From Streptomyces sp. A 4/2 (GTDB lineage Bacteria > Actinomycetota > Actinomycetes > Streptomycetales > Streptomycetaceae): DNA of 64,000 nt. Positions 9,587 through 17,902 of the stretch are shown piece after piece. Every line of letters starts with the position of its first letter. Within the stretch, counting starts at the first letter, position 1. The position numbers and the translations under genes were made by a program. The notes beneath the pieces are model-generated. The model was not told the origin of the DNA. It made no database searches and saw only the letters and a program-made list of their open reading frames with translations. The stretch lies in NCBI RefSeq assembly GCF_940670765.1, contig NZ_CALNVW010000017.1, forward strand, positions 268,770 to 332,769. The letters run 5' to 3'.

Positions 9587-9874
9587 TCACCGCCTGCGCA
9601 GGGCGCGCGCGCACCAGCCGATGACACCGCCGTTGAGCAGCGCTCCGAGGGCGACAGCGACGACGAACGACGCCGCGTGGTCCGGCAGTCCGAGGAAGAC
9701 AAGGCTGAAGGGCGCGGTGGCGAGGATCGGGACGACACCGGCCATGGACTCGCCGGAATCGTCGATGCCGGTCACCACGAGCGCCCACACCAGCAGTGCG
9801 GCGCAGAGCGCGAGGTAGGCGAGGGCGGCGGGGGCACCGAGGAGGTGGCGCAGGCGGCGCGGGAAGGTGGTCAC
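9587..9874 (-). CDS. Small multi-pass membrane protein downstream of a response regulator
   Basis: About 95 residues with three likely membrane segments (AALAYLALCAALLVWALVV, AGVVPILATAPFSLVFLGL and a C-terminal FVVAVALGALLNGGVIGW) and a basic tail. It resembles the SCO4225-type small membrane proteins of Streptomyces, whose function is unknown. I prefer GTG 9874, which has AAGGA nine bases upstream. A GTG at 9910 overlapping the response-regulator stop (GTGA) would add 12 residues. The tight link makes it the third gene of a sensor kinase, regulator and membrane-protein operon. Confidence 0.7.
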   Translation of the reverse strand: MTTFPRRLRHLLGAPAALAYLALCAALLVWALVVTGIDDSGESMAGVVPILATAPFSLVFLGLPDHAASFVVAVALGALLNGGVIGWCARALRRR

Positions 9875-9906
9875 GGAAGCGGGTCCTTCGGTTGCGGGAG
9901 GGCGCG

Positions 9907-10593
9907 TCACGCGGTGTGCGTGCCGGGGTGGTTGGGGTGGGCGAGGCCCAGGTCGTAGGCGAGGATCGTGGCCTGTACCCGGTCGCGGAGGCCGAGTTTG
10001 CGCAGCAGCGCGTTGACGTGGGACTTGACGGTGCCGACGGTGATGCCGAGTTCCTCGCCGATCTCCGCGTTGTTGAGTCCGGCGGCGATCAGGCCGAGTA
10101 CGTAGCGTTCGCGGGCGGTCAGGGTCTCCAGTTCCCGCGGGCCGCTCACCGGGCGGTGGCCGGTGGGCGCGCCGGACGCGTAGTGGCCGATGAGGCGGCG
10201 GGTCGCGGACGGGGCGAGCACGCTCTCGCCGTCCGCCACCACCCGGATGCCGTGCAGGAGTTCGGCTGCGTGCACGTCCTTGAGCAGGAAGCCGGAGGCG
10301 CCGGCGCTCAGCGCGTCGAAGACGTAGGCGTCAAGGTCGAAGGTGGTCAGTACGAGGACGCGCGGTGCGTTCTCCTTGCCGGTGATGATCCGGGTGGCGG
10401 CGATCCCGTCGAGTTCGGGCATGCGGACGTCCATCACGACGACGTCGGGTGCCAACTCCTCGGCGAGGCGCACCGCGTCGGCGCCGTCGGCGGCCTCGCC
10501 GACCACCGTCATGTCGTCCTCGGCGTCGATCACGGCGGCGAACCCCGCGCGCACGATGCCCTGGTCGTCGACGACCAGAACCCTCAGGCCCAT
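9907..10593 (-). CDS. NarL/LuxR-type two-component response regulator
   Basis: 228 residues. The N-terminal receiver domain (about 3-120) has the acidic pair VVDD near residues 9-10, the phospho-acceptor Asp55 in VVMDVRMPE, a Thr in VLVLTTFD and the Lys in FLLKD. The C-terminal LuxR HTH (about 155-218) contains LTARERYVLGLIAAG and VKSHVNALLRKLG. Its start overlaps the kinase stop by one base (TGATG), so the two are translationally coupled and should form a cognate pair. The target genes are unknown; the kinase and the small membrane protein are in the same operon. Confidence 0.95.
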   Translation of the reverse strand: MGLRVLVVDDQGIVRAGFAAVIDAEDDMTVVGEAADGADAVRLAEELAPDVVVMDVRMPELDGIAATRIITGKENAPRVLVLTTFDLDAYVFDALSAGASGFLLKDVHAAELLHGIRVVADGESVLAPSATRRLIGHYASGAPTGHRPVSGPRELETLTARERYVLGLIAAGLNNAEIGEELGITVGTVKSHVNALLRKLGLRDRVQATILAYDLGLAHPNHPGTHTA

Positions 10594-12992
10594 CAGTCCC
10601 GCTCCTTGTCTTCCTGCTCCCGGGCCGACGCGACGTCGGCGCCGAGTGGCAGCAGGAGGCGGGCCGTTCCGGGTGGTCCGGTGGATTCGGTAGATGCCGT
10701 GGATGCGGTGGATTCGGTGGATTCGGTGGATTCGGTGGATTCGGTGGATTCGGTGGATTCGGTGGATTCGGTGATGAGCGTGCCGCCGAGTGCGGCGACC
10801 CGTGCCGCCAGCCGTTCCCGTACAGCGGGGTGCGCGGCCGGTGGCACACCGGTGGCCGTGAGCTTCAACGCAGCGTCCTCCGTGTCGATCTCGATCACCG
10901 CAGGGGCGTCACCACCGACCGCGAGCAGCGTCTCGGCGGCGTAGTAGGCAGTCAGGTCGACGGCGGCGGGCAGGCGGTCCGGCACCCGGGAGGTGAGCCG
11001 GATCTCGACGTCGCGGCCGGTCGCGCGGGTCTGGTGTACGAGCAGGTCGAGCGCCTGGAGGGTGGGCGTGGGACGCAGCTCGGTCGCTGTGCCGCCTTCT
11101 CCCCCGTCGCGGGCGGTGTCGAGCAGGGCGCGCATCGCGGTCAGGGCCGCGCGGGCGCGGTCGGCGGTCGCTTCGAGGCGGCCCGCCTCGGCCTCCGCGA
11201 CCATCTCGGCGGTGCGGGACAGCACGGTGGTCTCCAGACCCGCGGCGATACGGCGCCGTTCGGCCCACGCGTCCCGGACGGCCGCCTCGGTCCAGGCGGC
11301 GGTGCGCTGCTCGTACGCGCCCCGGGCTGCCCGCTCCCGGCGCCCGCGCACGATCCCACCCAGGTGAGCCGCGCCGACGGCCAGAACGGCCCCGGCGGTC
11401 GTACCCGCGACGACTTCCCAGAACGGAACCGTCGTGCCGCGGTCCAGTACGGCAGCGGTGGCGGCGGTCGCATGTACGACCACGGCCAGGAGGGGAAGCG
11501 CCCGGGACGGGCGCGCTCGGGACGCGTCCGCGGCGAGGGCCGCGCAGGTGGCGAGGGCGCCCAGGGCGGGCGGCAGCAGGACCGGGCCACCGTAGTGGCA
11601 CGCACTCATCGCGACCGGCCAGAGCAGGGCCAGGACGAGCAGGGCTCCTCGAGCGGCGCGCGGCGCCCGGCGCAGCCACAGCAGGGTGACCGCCTGGGCG
11701 GCGGCGAGCAGCGCGAACAGCACGCCCGCCGGTACCTGCCATCCGCTCGACGGTTCCTGGGAGTGGACGACCAGAGTCGGCAGCAGGGGCTGCGCGCACA
11801 GGCCGACGGCGGCGACGACCTGGGCCAGGCGGTACGTGGACGACGCGGCCCTCTCCACCGGGGCCGCGGTCCGCCCGGGGAGAACGGCGCGTACCTCCCA
11901 GCCGCCGTCCGCCGTGGGTCCGCTGCTCAGCGTGCCGCCCGCCTCCCGGGCCCGGGACCGCAGGAACCCCTGTCCCCGTCCGCTGCCGAGACCCGCGCCG
12001 TGCGCCGTCGAACCCGCGGGCGGGGGCGCGTTGGTGACCGTGATGTCCGTGCGGGTGTCGCCGTACCGGCACACCACCTTCGTACGGGCGCCCGGGGCGT
12101 GGCGGGCCACGTTGGTCAGCGCCTCACGCACGATGCCGTACGCCGCTTCCGCGACGGCGCTGTCCGGCAGTGGACCGATCGCGCAGTCGGCCAGCCGGAC
12201 CAGTCGGCCGAAGCCGTCGACCAGCTCCCGCAACCGCTCCTGCGGCGAGGCGGATTCGTCCTGCGAGGGCGCCGGCGCACGTACCGCACCGAGCGCGCTG
12301 GTGACCGTACGTCCCGTCCCGACGGCGAACGCCAGGGCCTCGTCGGTGAGTTCGGGACGCCGGTCACGCAGCTCGAGCGCGGCTCCCGCGGAGACGATCA
12401 CGGCGGTGAGGTGGTGGGCACTGACGTCGTGCAGTTCGCGCTCCATCCGGCGCCGTTCGGCCACCGGCAGGCGGTGGCGCTCGGTCTCGGCCCGCTTCAG
12501 GCGAAGCTCCGCCGTCCGCCGGGTGTGCCGGGACCGTCGCACCAGGAGGCCGGTGCCGCACGCGACCGTGTACAGAAGGGCGGTGAGGACGAGGTCGAGC
12601 CCGTCGCGGTCGCTGAGACCGTGCAGGCTCAGGCCGTGCACGAGCTGCCACAGGGCGAGAGCCGTGACGCACAGCAGGGCGGTGAACGTGTCGCGCCCGG
12701 TCGCCACGGCGAACAGGGCGAGCCCGACCCCGGCTGTTCCCAGTACCGCCATCGCGCCTACAGGCAGCGGTCCCGCGCCCAGCGCGCAGGCGGCGGCAAC
12801 CAGCACGAGGGTCACCACCGGCCGGGCCCGGCGGACGGCGAGCGCGGCCGTGACCGTCCCGCCGACCAGCAGCGCCATCAGAAGGGCCGACGGGGGCGGG
12901 GTCGCCCCACGCACCAGGGCCGCGCCGGGCCACACGGCGGCCTGGGCGCACAGCAGCAGGACCGGCAGGAGCCGGTCGTCGTCTCGCTTCAC
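10593..12992 (-). CDS. Large sensor histidine kinase with a second, degenerate sensor-kinase half
   Basis: 799 residues, about twice the usual length for its NarL-partner class. The first half has about five membrane segments (10-150), then HisKA_3 with the phospho-acceptor His188 in ELHDVSAHH and a HATPase region (about 270-365, REALTNVARHA and GLGSGRGQG). The second half starts again with membrane segments (about 385-540) and a coiled dimerisation-like stretch (AERRRIAAGLETTVLSRTAEM), but it has no matching histidine and only a weak ATPase region. An in-frame 9-bp tandem repeat encodes Thr-Glu-Ser repeats near the C-terminus. The second half is probably a decayed duplicate or a sensory/regulatory module. 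The signal is unknown. Confidence 0.88.
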   Translation of the reverse strand: MKRDDDRLLPVLLLCAQAAVWPGAALVRGATPPPSALLMALLVGGTVTAALAVRRARPVVTLVLVAAACALGAGPLPVGAMAVLGTAGVGLALFAVATGRDTFTALLCVTALALWQLVHGLSLHGLSDRDGLDLVLTALLYTVACGTGLLVRRSRHTRRTAELRLKRAETERHRLPVAERRRMERELHDVSAHHLTAVIVSAGAALELRDRRPELTDEALAFAVGTGRTVTSALGAVRAPAPSQDESASPQERLRELVDGFGRLVRLADCAIGPLPDSAVAEAAYGIVREALTNVARHAPGARTKVVCRYGDTRTDITVTNAPPPAGSTAHGAGLGSGRGQGFLRSRAREAGGTLSSGPTADGGWEVRAVLPGRTAAPVERAASSTYRLAQVVAAVGLCAQPLLPTLVVHSQEPSSGWQVPAGVLFALLAAAQAVTLLWLRRAPRAARGALLVLALLWPVAMSACHYGGPVLLPPALGALATCAALAADASRARPSRALPLLAVVVHATAATAAVLDRGTTVPFWEVVAGTTAGAVLAVGAAHLGGIVRGRRERAARGAYEQRTAAWTEAAVRDAWAERRRIAAGLETTVLSRTAEMVAEAEAGRLEATADRARAALTAMRALLDTARDGGEGGTATELRPTPTLQALDLLVHQTRATGRDVEIRLTSRVPDRLPAAVDLTAYYAAETLLAVGGDAPAVIEIDTEDAALKLTATGVPPAAHPAVRERLAARVAALGGTLITESTESTESTESTESTESTESTASTASTESTGPPGTARLLLPLGADVASAREQEDKERD
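10681..10770. repeat. 9-bp tandem repeat (GTGGATTCG) inside the sensor kinase gene
   Basis: Ten 9-bp units. The last seven (10708-10770) are identical GTGGATTCG; units 2 and 3 differ by one to a few bases. The minus-strand reading gives Thr-Glu-Ser triplets. Because the unit is three codons long, slippage would change the length without breaking the frame. Confidence 0.95.
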
Positions 12993-13257
12993 AGATCAAG
13001 GCTATGGGCGCGGACGAACCCAGCGGCAGCTGCTCAGGGCGGAACCGGTCGCACCGGTCTCTATCTCCGGTTCGAGACAGTGGTCGTCCGGTGGGACGAG
13101 GACCGGCAGGGCCCTGGGGCCGCGGACCCGGTGGGAACGCCTGCGCCACGCCTCCCCGGATCCCGGACAGGGGCAGCTGGTTCCGGCCTCCCCACCGAGG
13201 GGCCGGATCTATATTGGCCCGGTCGACGTCGGTGCGGTACAGGGGGATTGAGCGCTC

Positions 13258-14148
13258 GTGACATCAGGCAGAACGCACAGAGCGGCAGTGGCCGCTGTGC
13301 TGTGCGCCGTGGCTGTGCTGGTCCTCGGCGCGTGCGGGACGGAAGTGGCCGGCCGGGCGGGAGCGGCGTCACCGTCGAACGCGGCGTCCGGGTTCCCGTG
13401 GACCACCGCGCAGCCGTCCGCGGTCACCGGGGCCCGCCTCACCGACGACCGGCGCACCTTGATCCTCGACACCACGGTGCCCAGCGGCGCTCCCGCGTGC
13501 GAGCGGGACCTCAAGGCGGTGGTCACCGACTCCGTGCCGAACACGGTGTGGGTGCAGATCACCTTCTCCTCGCCTGCGTCGGACAGACGCTCCGGCTGTA
13601 CGAAGGAACGCGCCGCCACGACGCGGGTCACGCTGCCCGGCCCGCTGGGCGACCGCAAGCTGATCGTCGACAACGACGTGACCTTCACCGCGGACGGTGC
13701 CACGCCTCCTGCGCTGCGGCTGTGCGGCCAGTTGGGGTGCACGCCGCCTGCCACCGGCTGCACCGCCGCCTCCTACGACCAGGCGCTGATCGCGGTCGAC
13801 GCGCCCGCACACACGTACCGGGACGCGGAGGACTGCCGCGGGAGGTGGCTGGTGCTCACGTTCTCCTGGCGCACCGGACCGGTCTGCGGCGAGGCCGAAG
13901 GATCCGGCTGCTCGTCCCGGCTGGGCGACCGCTGGTTCTTCAGGGCCGAGAGCTCCGGCTGGGTGCCGATCGCCGAAGGCGCCGCCGGAGGCTGCCAGGA
14001 CGTCCAGCGCCGCGAGCCCGCCTTCCCGACCCCGATGTGTGGCTCGCTGGCTCCGCTGTCCTCCTCGCTCCATCCGAGCTACTCGCCGTCGTCCGCCTCC
14101 GCGACCCCCGGTGCGGGCTCCACCGCGACGACGGCAGGCGGACGGTGA
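13258..14148 (+). CDS. Streptomyces lipoprotein of unknown function
   Basis: 296 residues with an N-terminal lipoprotein signal: a basic start, a hydrophobic core (AVAAVLCAVAVLVL) and a lipobox LGAC with the lipidated Cys near residue 26. It is therefore expected on the outer face of the membrane. Start is GTG 13258, with AGGGGG about ten bases upstream. The mature part has at least ten cysteines, suggesting disulfides, and it ends in a Ser/Ala/Thr-rich tail. I do not recognise the domain. It is divergent from the two-component operon and could be connected to its sensing, but that is only positional. Confidence 0.8.
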   Translation: MTSGRTHRAAVAAVLCAVAVLVLGACGTEVAGRAGAASPSNAASGFPWTTAQPSAVTGARLTDDRRTLILDTTVPSGAPACERDLKAVVTDSVPNTVWVQITFSSPASDRRSGCTKERAATTRVTLPGPLGDRKLIVDNDVTFTADGATPPALRLCGQLGCTPPATGCTAASYDQALIAVDAPAHTYRDAEDCRGRWLVLTFSWRTGPVCGEAEGSGCSSRLGDRWFFRAESSGWVPIAEGAAGGCQDVQRREPAFPTPMCGSLAPLSSSLHPSYSPSSASATPGAGSTATTAGGR

Positions 14149-14190
14149 CGACGAGGTGTACGCGTTCCGGTACGGAGGATGGGTGAGGGC

Positions 14191-15150
14191 ATGACACTGT
14201 CGACAGCATTCACGAGGTTGTTCGGTGTGCGGCACCCGATCGCGTCGGCGCCGATGGGCGGATCGGCCGGGGGCGCACTGGCGGCGGCTGTCTCCCTCGG
14301 CGGCGGGTTCGGGCTGCTGGGCGCCGGAGGCGGCGAACGGGACTGGCTGGCCCGCGAGTTGCCGATCGTGGCGCGCGCCGGGAGGCCGTGGGGTGTCGGG
14401 TTCCTGAGCTGGGCGGCCGATGTCCGTGGGGTCGAGCAGGCGCTGGAGTACGGCCCCGGGGCGGTGATGCTGTCCTTCGGCGATCCCGGCCCGTTCGCCG
14501 AACGTATCCGTGCGGCCGGTGCGGCGGTGATCGTTCAGGTCACCGATCTGGAGGAGGCCCGGCAGGCGCTGGACCTGGGCGCCGATGTCGTCGTGGCGCA
14601 GGGCACCGAGAGCGGTGGGCACGGCGCCCGGCACGGGCGGTCCACGCTGCCGTTCGTCCCCGTCGTGGTGGATCTGGCGGGGCCGGTGCCGGTGCTTGCG
14701 GCCGGGGGGATCGCCGACGGCCGCGGCGTGGCCGCCGCGCTGGCTCTCGGCGCGGCCGGGGCGCTCATCGGCACCCGCTTCCAGGCCACGGCCGAGGCCC
14801 TGGTCGCCCCGTCGACCGCCGAGGCGATCGTCCAGGGGCGCGGGCAGGACACCGAGCGCAGCAGCGTCCTCGACATCGCCCGGAGCTCCGCATGGCCGTC
14901 GGCGTACACGTCCCGCACCCTCGGTCATCCCTACCTCGACCGGTGGCGGGGACGCGAGGCGGAACTCGCGGCGTCCGCCGACGCCCAGCGGGACTATCGC
15001 GCTGATGTGGCACGGGGCGATGTGCCCCGGTTGCCGGTATGGGCGGGCGAGGCGGTCGACCTCGTCACCGATCTGCCACCCGCAGCCGAACTTGTCGCCG
15101 CGCTGGCTGCTCAGGCCGCCGACGCGCTTGCCCGTGCCGGTCGGTCCTGA
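14191..15150 (+). CDS. Nitronate monooxygenase-family flavoprotein
   Basis: About 319 residues with the TIM-barrel fold of the nitronate monooxygenase (2-nitropropane dioxygenase) family. Visible marks are the N-terminal HPIASAPMGG, the phosphate/FMN-binding QGTESGGHGARHG, the VLAAGGIADG strand and the GTRFQAT segment. Such enzymes oxidise alkyl nitronates with FMN, although many Streptomyces members act on other substrates. The ATG at 14191 is preferred because the GGAGG at 14174-14178 touches the alternative ATG at 14179. The gene stands alone between a lipoprotein gene and a convergent dipeptidase gene. Confidence 0.88.
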   Translation: MTLSTAFTRLFGVRHPIASAPMGGSAGGALAAAVSLGGGFGLLGAGGGERDWLARELPIVARAGRPWGVGFLSWAADVRGVEQALEYGPGAVMLSFGDPGPFAERIRAAGAAVIVQVTDLEEARQALDLGADVVVAQGTESGGHGARHGRSTLPFVPVVVDLAGPVPVLAAGGIADGRGVAAALALGAAGALIGTRFQATAEALVAPSTAEAIVQGRGQDTERSSVLDIARSSAWPSAYTSRTLGHPYLDRWRGREAELAASADAQRDYRADVARGDVPRLPVWAGEAVDLVTDLPPAAELVAALAAQAADALARAGRS

Positions 15151-15279
15151 CCGGAGCGGCCTACTGCCGGTACGGCAGACCTGAGCGACCGACTGCCGTA
15201 CTGATCACAGGTTCCGGCCATGTCGTCACGCCGTCCCGGTGGCAACGGCATCCGTGCGGGTGCCTAATCAACCCAGCGG

Positions 15280-15936
15280 TCACGTGAGTTCCACCGGCCC
15301 GTAGTGCGCGGCTGCCGCTCCGGTACCGAGAGCCCAGTAGCGGTCTCCGTACGACCAGTGCCACCACTCCGTGGGGTAGTTGACCAGGCCGGCAGCGGTG
15401 AGCGCGGTACTCAGGACTGCCCGGTGGGAGCGGGCCCCGTCGCTGATGTTCTCGGCCCGGGTGTAGCAGGCGCCCGCGCTCTCCTCGGGGGTCGCGTTCA
15501 TGCGGGTGCCCAGGTCGAGTTCACGGCCGTCGGCATCGGCGAGCGTCAGGTCGACGGCCGCGCCCGCGCTGTGCGGTGCGACACCGGGAGGGGACACGTA
15601 CCGGCTGGCCATCGAGTGGACCTGTTCGGCGGCCCATTCCGGGTGGTCGGCACGGAGTCCGGCCGCGTACTCGTCGAAGTAGCGGCGTTGGAGGGCCGGC
15701 GGGCGATACCCCTCGACGTACAGCAGTCGTAGTCCCCCGGGCAGTTGTGCCTGTGCTGCGAGGAGCCGGTCGAGTACCCCTTCCCGAAGGTGGGCGAAGG
15801 CACCCGCGGAGTCCTGCCACTTCCGCTCGTCGACCAGCAGTTGGCTGCCCCGGCGCACATCCATGAGCCGTTCGCCGCACTCCTGAACGGGCACGGCCGC
15901 GACCTTCGGGTCGGACATCAGAACGATCTCGGTCAT
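15280..15936 (-). CDS. D-alanyl-D-alanine dipeptidase-like M15 peptidase (VanX type)
   Basis: 218 residues of the M15D family, zinc D,D-dipeptidases. The zinc motif SxHxxGxAxD is present as HSAGAAVDL, and the second metal/catalytic part is EWWHWSYGDRYWA. The chain length matches VanX. VanX hydrolyses D-Ala-D-Ala in glycopeptide-resistant strains; chromosomal relatives in Streptomyces are thought to recycle peptidoglycan dipeptides. No vanH or vanA neighbour is present, so housekeeping recycling is more likely than resistance. Start is ATG 15936; its ribosome site is weak. There is no signal peptide, so it is cytoplasmic. Confidence 0.88.
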   Translation of the reverse strand: MTEIVLMSDPKVAAVPVQECGERLMDVRRGSQLLVDERKWQDSAGAFAHLREGVLDRLLAAQAQLPGGLRLLYVEGYRPPALQRRYFDEYAAGLRADHPEWAAEQVHSMASRYVSPPGVAPHSAGAAVDLTLADADGRELDLGTRMNATPEESAGACYTRAENISDGARSHRAVLSTALTAAGLVNYPTEWWHWSYGDRYWALGTGAAAAHYGPVELT

Positions 15937-15959
15937 GACGCGATCATCTCGCGGGCGCA

Positions 15960-16001
15960 GGCCCTGGTGACCGGAATCCGTACGCCGTGGTGACCAGGGC
16001 C
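15960..16001. terminator. Hairpin, probable terminator now separated from its gene by the IS
   Basis: GGCCCTGGT at 15960-15968 pairs with ACCAGGGCC at 15993-16001. Before IS insertion it would have lain about 40 bases beyond the stop codon of the minus-strand small membrane-protein gene, so it probably terminated that gene. Confidence 0.5.
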
Positions 16002-16108
16002 CGTGCGTCCTTGCGAACCATGGACCCAGCCCCCGTTCTCCCGCTAAGAGGTCCTAACAGAAGTCTTCGATGGTGTGACTGTCGGCCTGGTTGCTCGTTG
16101 GTCTGTTC

Positions 16109-16926
16109 GTGGGGAAGAGGGAGTCGCGTCCGTGGATCGTTTCGGATGAACTGTGGTCGCTGGTCGAGCCGTTGTTACCGGAGTCGGGACCGAAGCTGGT
16201 GGCCGGGCGGCCGAGGGTGCCGGACCGGCAGGCGCTGTGCGGGATCCTGTTCGTGCTGCATACCGGGATCCAGTGGGAGTACCTACCTCAGGAGCTGGGC
16301 TTCGGTTCGGGCATGACGTGCTGGCGGCGGCTTGCCGCATGGAACGAGGCCGGAGTCTGGGACCGGCTCCACGTCGTGTTGCTGGCCAGGCTCCGAGCGG
16401 CGAAACAGCTCGACTGGTCCCGGGCGGTGATCGACTCCTTCCATGTGAGGGCCGCGCGGCGGGGCCCAAAAGCGGTCCCAGCCCGGTCGATCGCGCACGG
16501 CCGGGCAGCAAGCATCACATCCTCGTCGATGGTCAGGGCATCCCACTCGCGGTGTCCCTGACCGGCGGGAACCGCAACGACGTCACCCAGCTGATACCCC
16601 TGCTCGCGAAGATCCCATCGGTCCCGGGACTCGTCGGACGACCCCGCCGACGGCCTGACACCCTGCTCGGCGACCGCGGCTACGACCACGACAAGTACCG
16701 CCGCCTGGTCCGGGCCCTGGGCATCAAACCGGTGATCGCCCGCCGTGGAGTCCCACACGGCTCCGGCCTGGGCGTTCACCGCTGGGTCGTCGAGCGCACC
16801 ATTGCCTGGTTCCACGGCTTCAGAGGCCTCCGCATCCGCTGGGAACGACGCGACGATATCCACGAAGCCTTCCTCGGCCTCGCCACCTGCCTCATCACCC
16901 ACCGCCACGTCCAACGCCTTTGTTAG
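16109..16926 (+). CDS. IS5-family transposase, made by -1 ribosomal frameshifting
   Basis: The first frame (GTG about 16109 or TTG 16091, stop 16561) encodes the N-terminal half: the DUF4096-like segment WIVSDELWSLVEPLLPE and the first catalytic Asp in VIDSFHVRA. The second frame, to 16926, encodes the rest: GPSPVDRARPGSKHHILVD, LTGGNRNDVTQL, a second catalytic Asp in LLGDRGYD, and the Glu in WVVERTIAWF. The protein homology switches frame exactly at a CCCAAAA heptamer (16465-16471). Fusion there by -1 slippage gives a full DDE transposase of about 272 residues. A simple one-base deletion cannot be excluded, but the canonical slip site and this branch's known habit favour programmed frameshifting. 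Confidence 0.87.
16465..16471 (+). other. Programmed -1 frameshift site C CCA AAA in the IS5 transposase
   Basis: The zero-frame codons are CCA and AAA preceded by C, which fits the X XXY YYZ rule. Slipping back one base gives CCC AAA and enters the frame that carries the conserved GPSPVDRARPG text. Confidence 0.8.
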
Positions 16927-16932
16927 GACCTC

Positions 16933-17178
16933 TTAGCCGCGGCGGCGAGCCAGGAGTGTCGTGCCGGCAATGACGCATCCGATGGCCAGGATTTTGCTGG
17001 CCCCGTAGTAGTGGGACCAGTCGTCGTCAGCCGTGCCTCCGCCCAGGATCAGCCACAGCAGCAGCCCTATCCCACTCACGATGAGGACCACTCCTCCGGT
17101 CGGCCCGAGCCCTGCCCACCAGGGAGCGTCTCCGGTGGGCGCGGGTTCGGTGTCCTGGCCCCGCTCGCGGTCACTCAC
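16933..17178 (-). CDS. Small two-helix membrane protein whose stop codon was hit by the IS5 element
   Basis: 81 residues starting at GTG 17178 (MSDRERGQD), behind GGAGAGGATGCAAG. Two hydrophobic segments are seen (GGVVLIVSGIGLLLWLIL and ILAIGCVIAGTTLLA), joined by an acidic/aromatic loop. The function is unknown. The same frame is open upstream into transposase remnants, but the ribosome site and composition mark the real start. The last sense codon GGC is followed by TAA at 16933-16935, where the first base is contributed by the IS end; before insertion the stop was TAG. The protein sequence is therefore unchanged. Confidence 0.72.
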   Translation of the reverse strand: MSDRERGQDTEPAPTGDAPWWAGLGPTGGVVLIVSGIGLLLWLILGGGTADDDWSHYYGASKILAIGCVIAGTTLLARRRG

Positions 17179-17179
17179 C

Positions 17180-17760
17180 TTGCATCCTCTCCTACGACCA
17201 TGATCTTCAGCAGAGAAGACGTGGCCCACCACGGAAGGGTTCCGCAAGCCGACGCTCAAACCCTTCATCCGGCCGGTTGCATGCTCCACACGGGCACGCC
17301 CCTTGCGGTATGCGGTGTTGTCGGCCTCCTCGCCCGCCGACAAAGGCTGACGAGGGCGTTTGCGGTGCGATACGACCGTTCCGTTCCACAGCCCAGCGGT
17401 AGGCCCACGGTCCTGTGCCATGCCGGGCTCCGCGTCTGGCGATCGCGGGCATGATGCCTCGACCCCTGCGGCCATGCCGCCCACGATGCTGGTGACCTTG
17501 GCGTCCGCCGAGGCACCCGCGCCGTTCTTCGTCCCGGTCAGCCTCACCTTCTCCCTCACCAGCCGGGGCAGACCGCACCGCTCGGCCAGCCGCATCACCG
17601 GAACCAGCCCGGCATGCGCGATCAGGTTCGCGTCATCGAAGGCAGCGGAGACCGCCGCCCGCGTGTGGGAAACTTGCATCTCGGAAGTGCCTTGCTGATT
17701 GTGCGTGCTGGAAGCCTGAAGAACTCCCATCATCGCAGGTCACAAGGCACTTCTTCGTTT
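17180..17760 (-). mobile_element. Chimeric transposase remnants (IS1380-like N-terminus, IS5-like C-terminus)
   Basis: At 17679 downward the minus strand reads an IS1380-type start (QVSHTRAAVSAAFDDANLIA, then GLVPVMRLAERCGLP) that breaks off near 17460. From about 17450 to 17180 it reads pieces of a second DDE transposase in two frames: IMPAIARRGARHG and RWAVERNG, then ADNTAYRKGRARVEHATGRMKG. Neither is complete. A GAAGTGCCTTG/CAAGGCACTTC inverted pair (17684-17694 and 17743-17753) lies just upstream of the IS1380-like start. This is a graveyard of at least two elements. Confidence 0.7.
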
Positions 17761-17902
17761 TCCGAGACGTTATCCACAAGGCACGGATCGGTGGATCGAG
17801 GCTAAGATGTCGGGGCTCGAAACGCCGCATCACCCCACCTTTCCTGGCCCGGTGCGCGGCACGGACCGCCTCGTGACGCGGTCACGCGCGGCCCTGTCGG
17901 CC

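Larger units (their letters stand above)
16047..16933 (+). mobile_element. Complete IS5-family insertion sequence, 887 bp, TA target duplication
   Basis: The ends AGAGGTCCTAACA (left, from 16047) and its inverted copy (right, to 16933) form clear terminal inverted repeats. The element is flanked by TA on both sides within C-TA...TA-G, so the empty site was CTAG, a typical target for the IS427-type branch of IS5. It carries one transposase split over two frames. The element looks intact and potentially active. It has disrupted no coding sequence, because it landed in a stop codon that it rebuilds. Confidence 0.9.

Noticed and set aside
10681..10770. A CRISPR-like repeat array
   Set aside because: Units are 9 bp with no spacers and lie inside a coding frame.
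10449..14186. A 1245-codon plus-strand frame across the two-component genes
   Set aside because: Arg/Gly-rich shadow that crosses three real genes and intergenic DNA.
15280..15936. Glycopeptide-resistance locus based on the VanX-like gene
   Set aside because: No vanH, vanA, vanR or vanS gene is adjacent; recycling of D-Ala-D-Ala is simpler.
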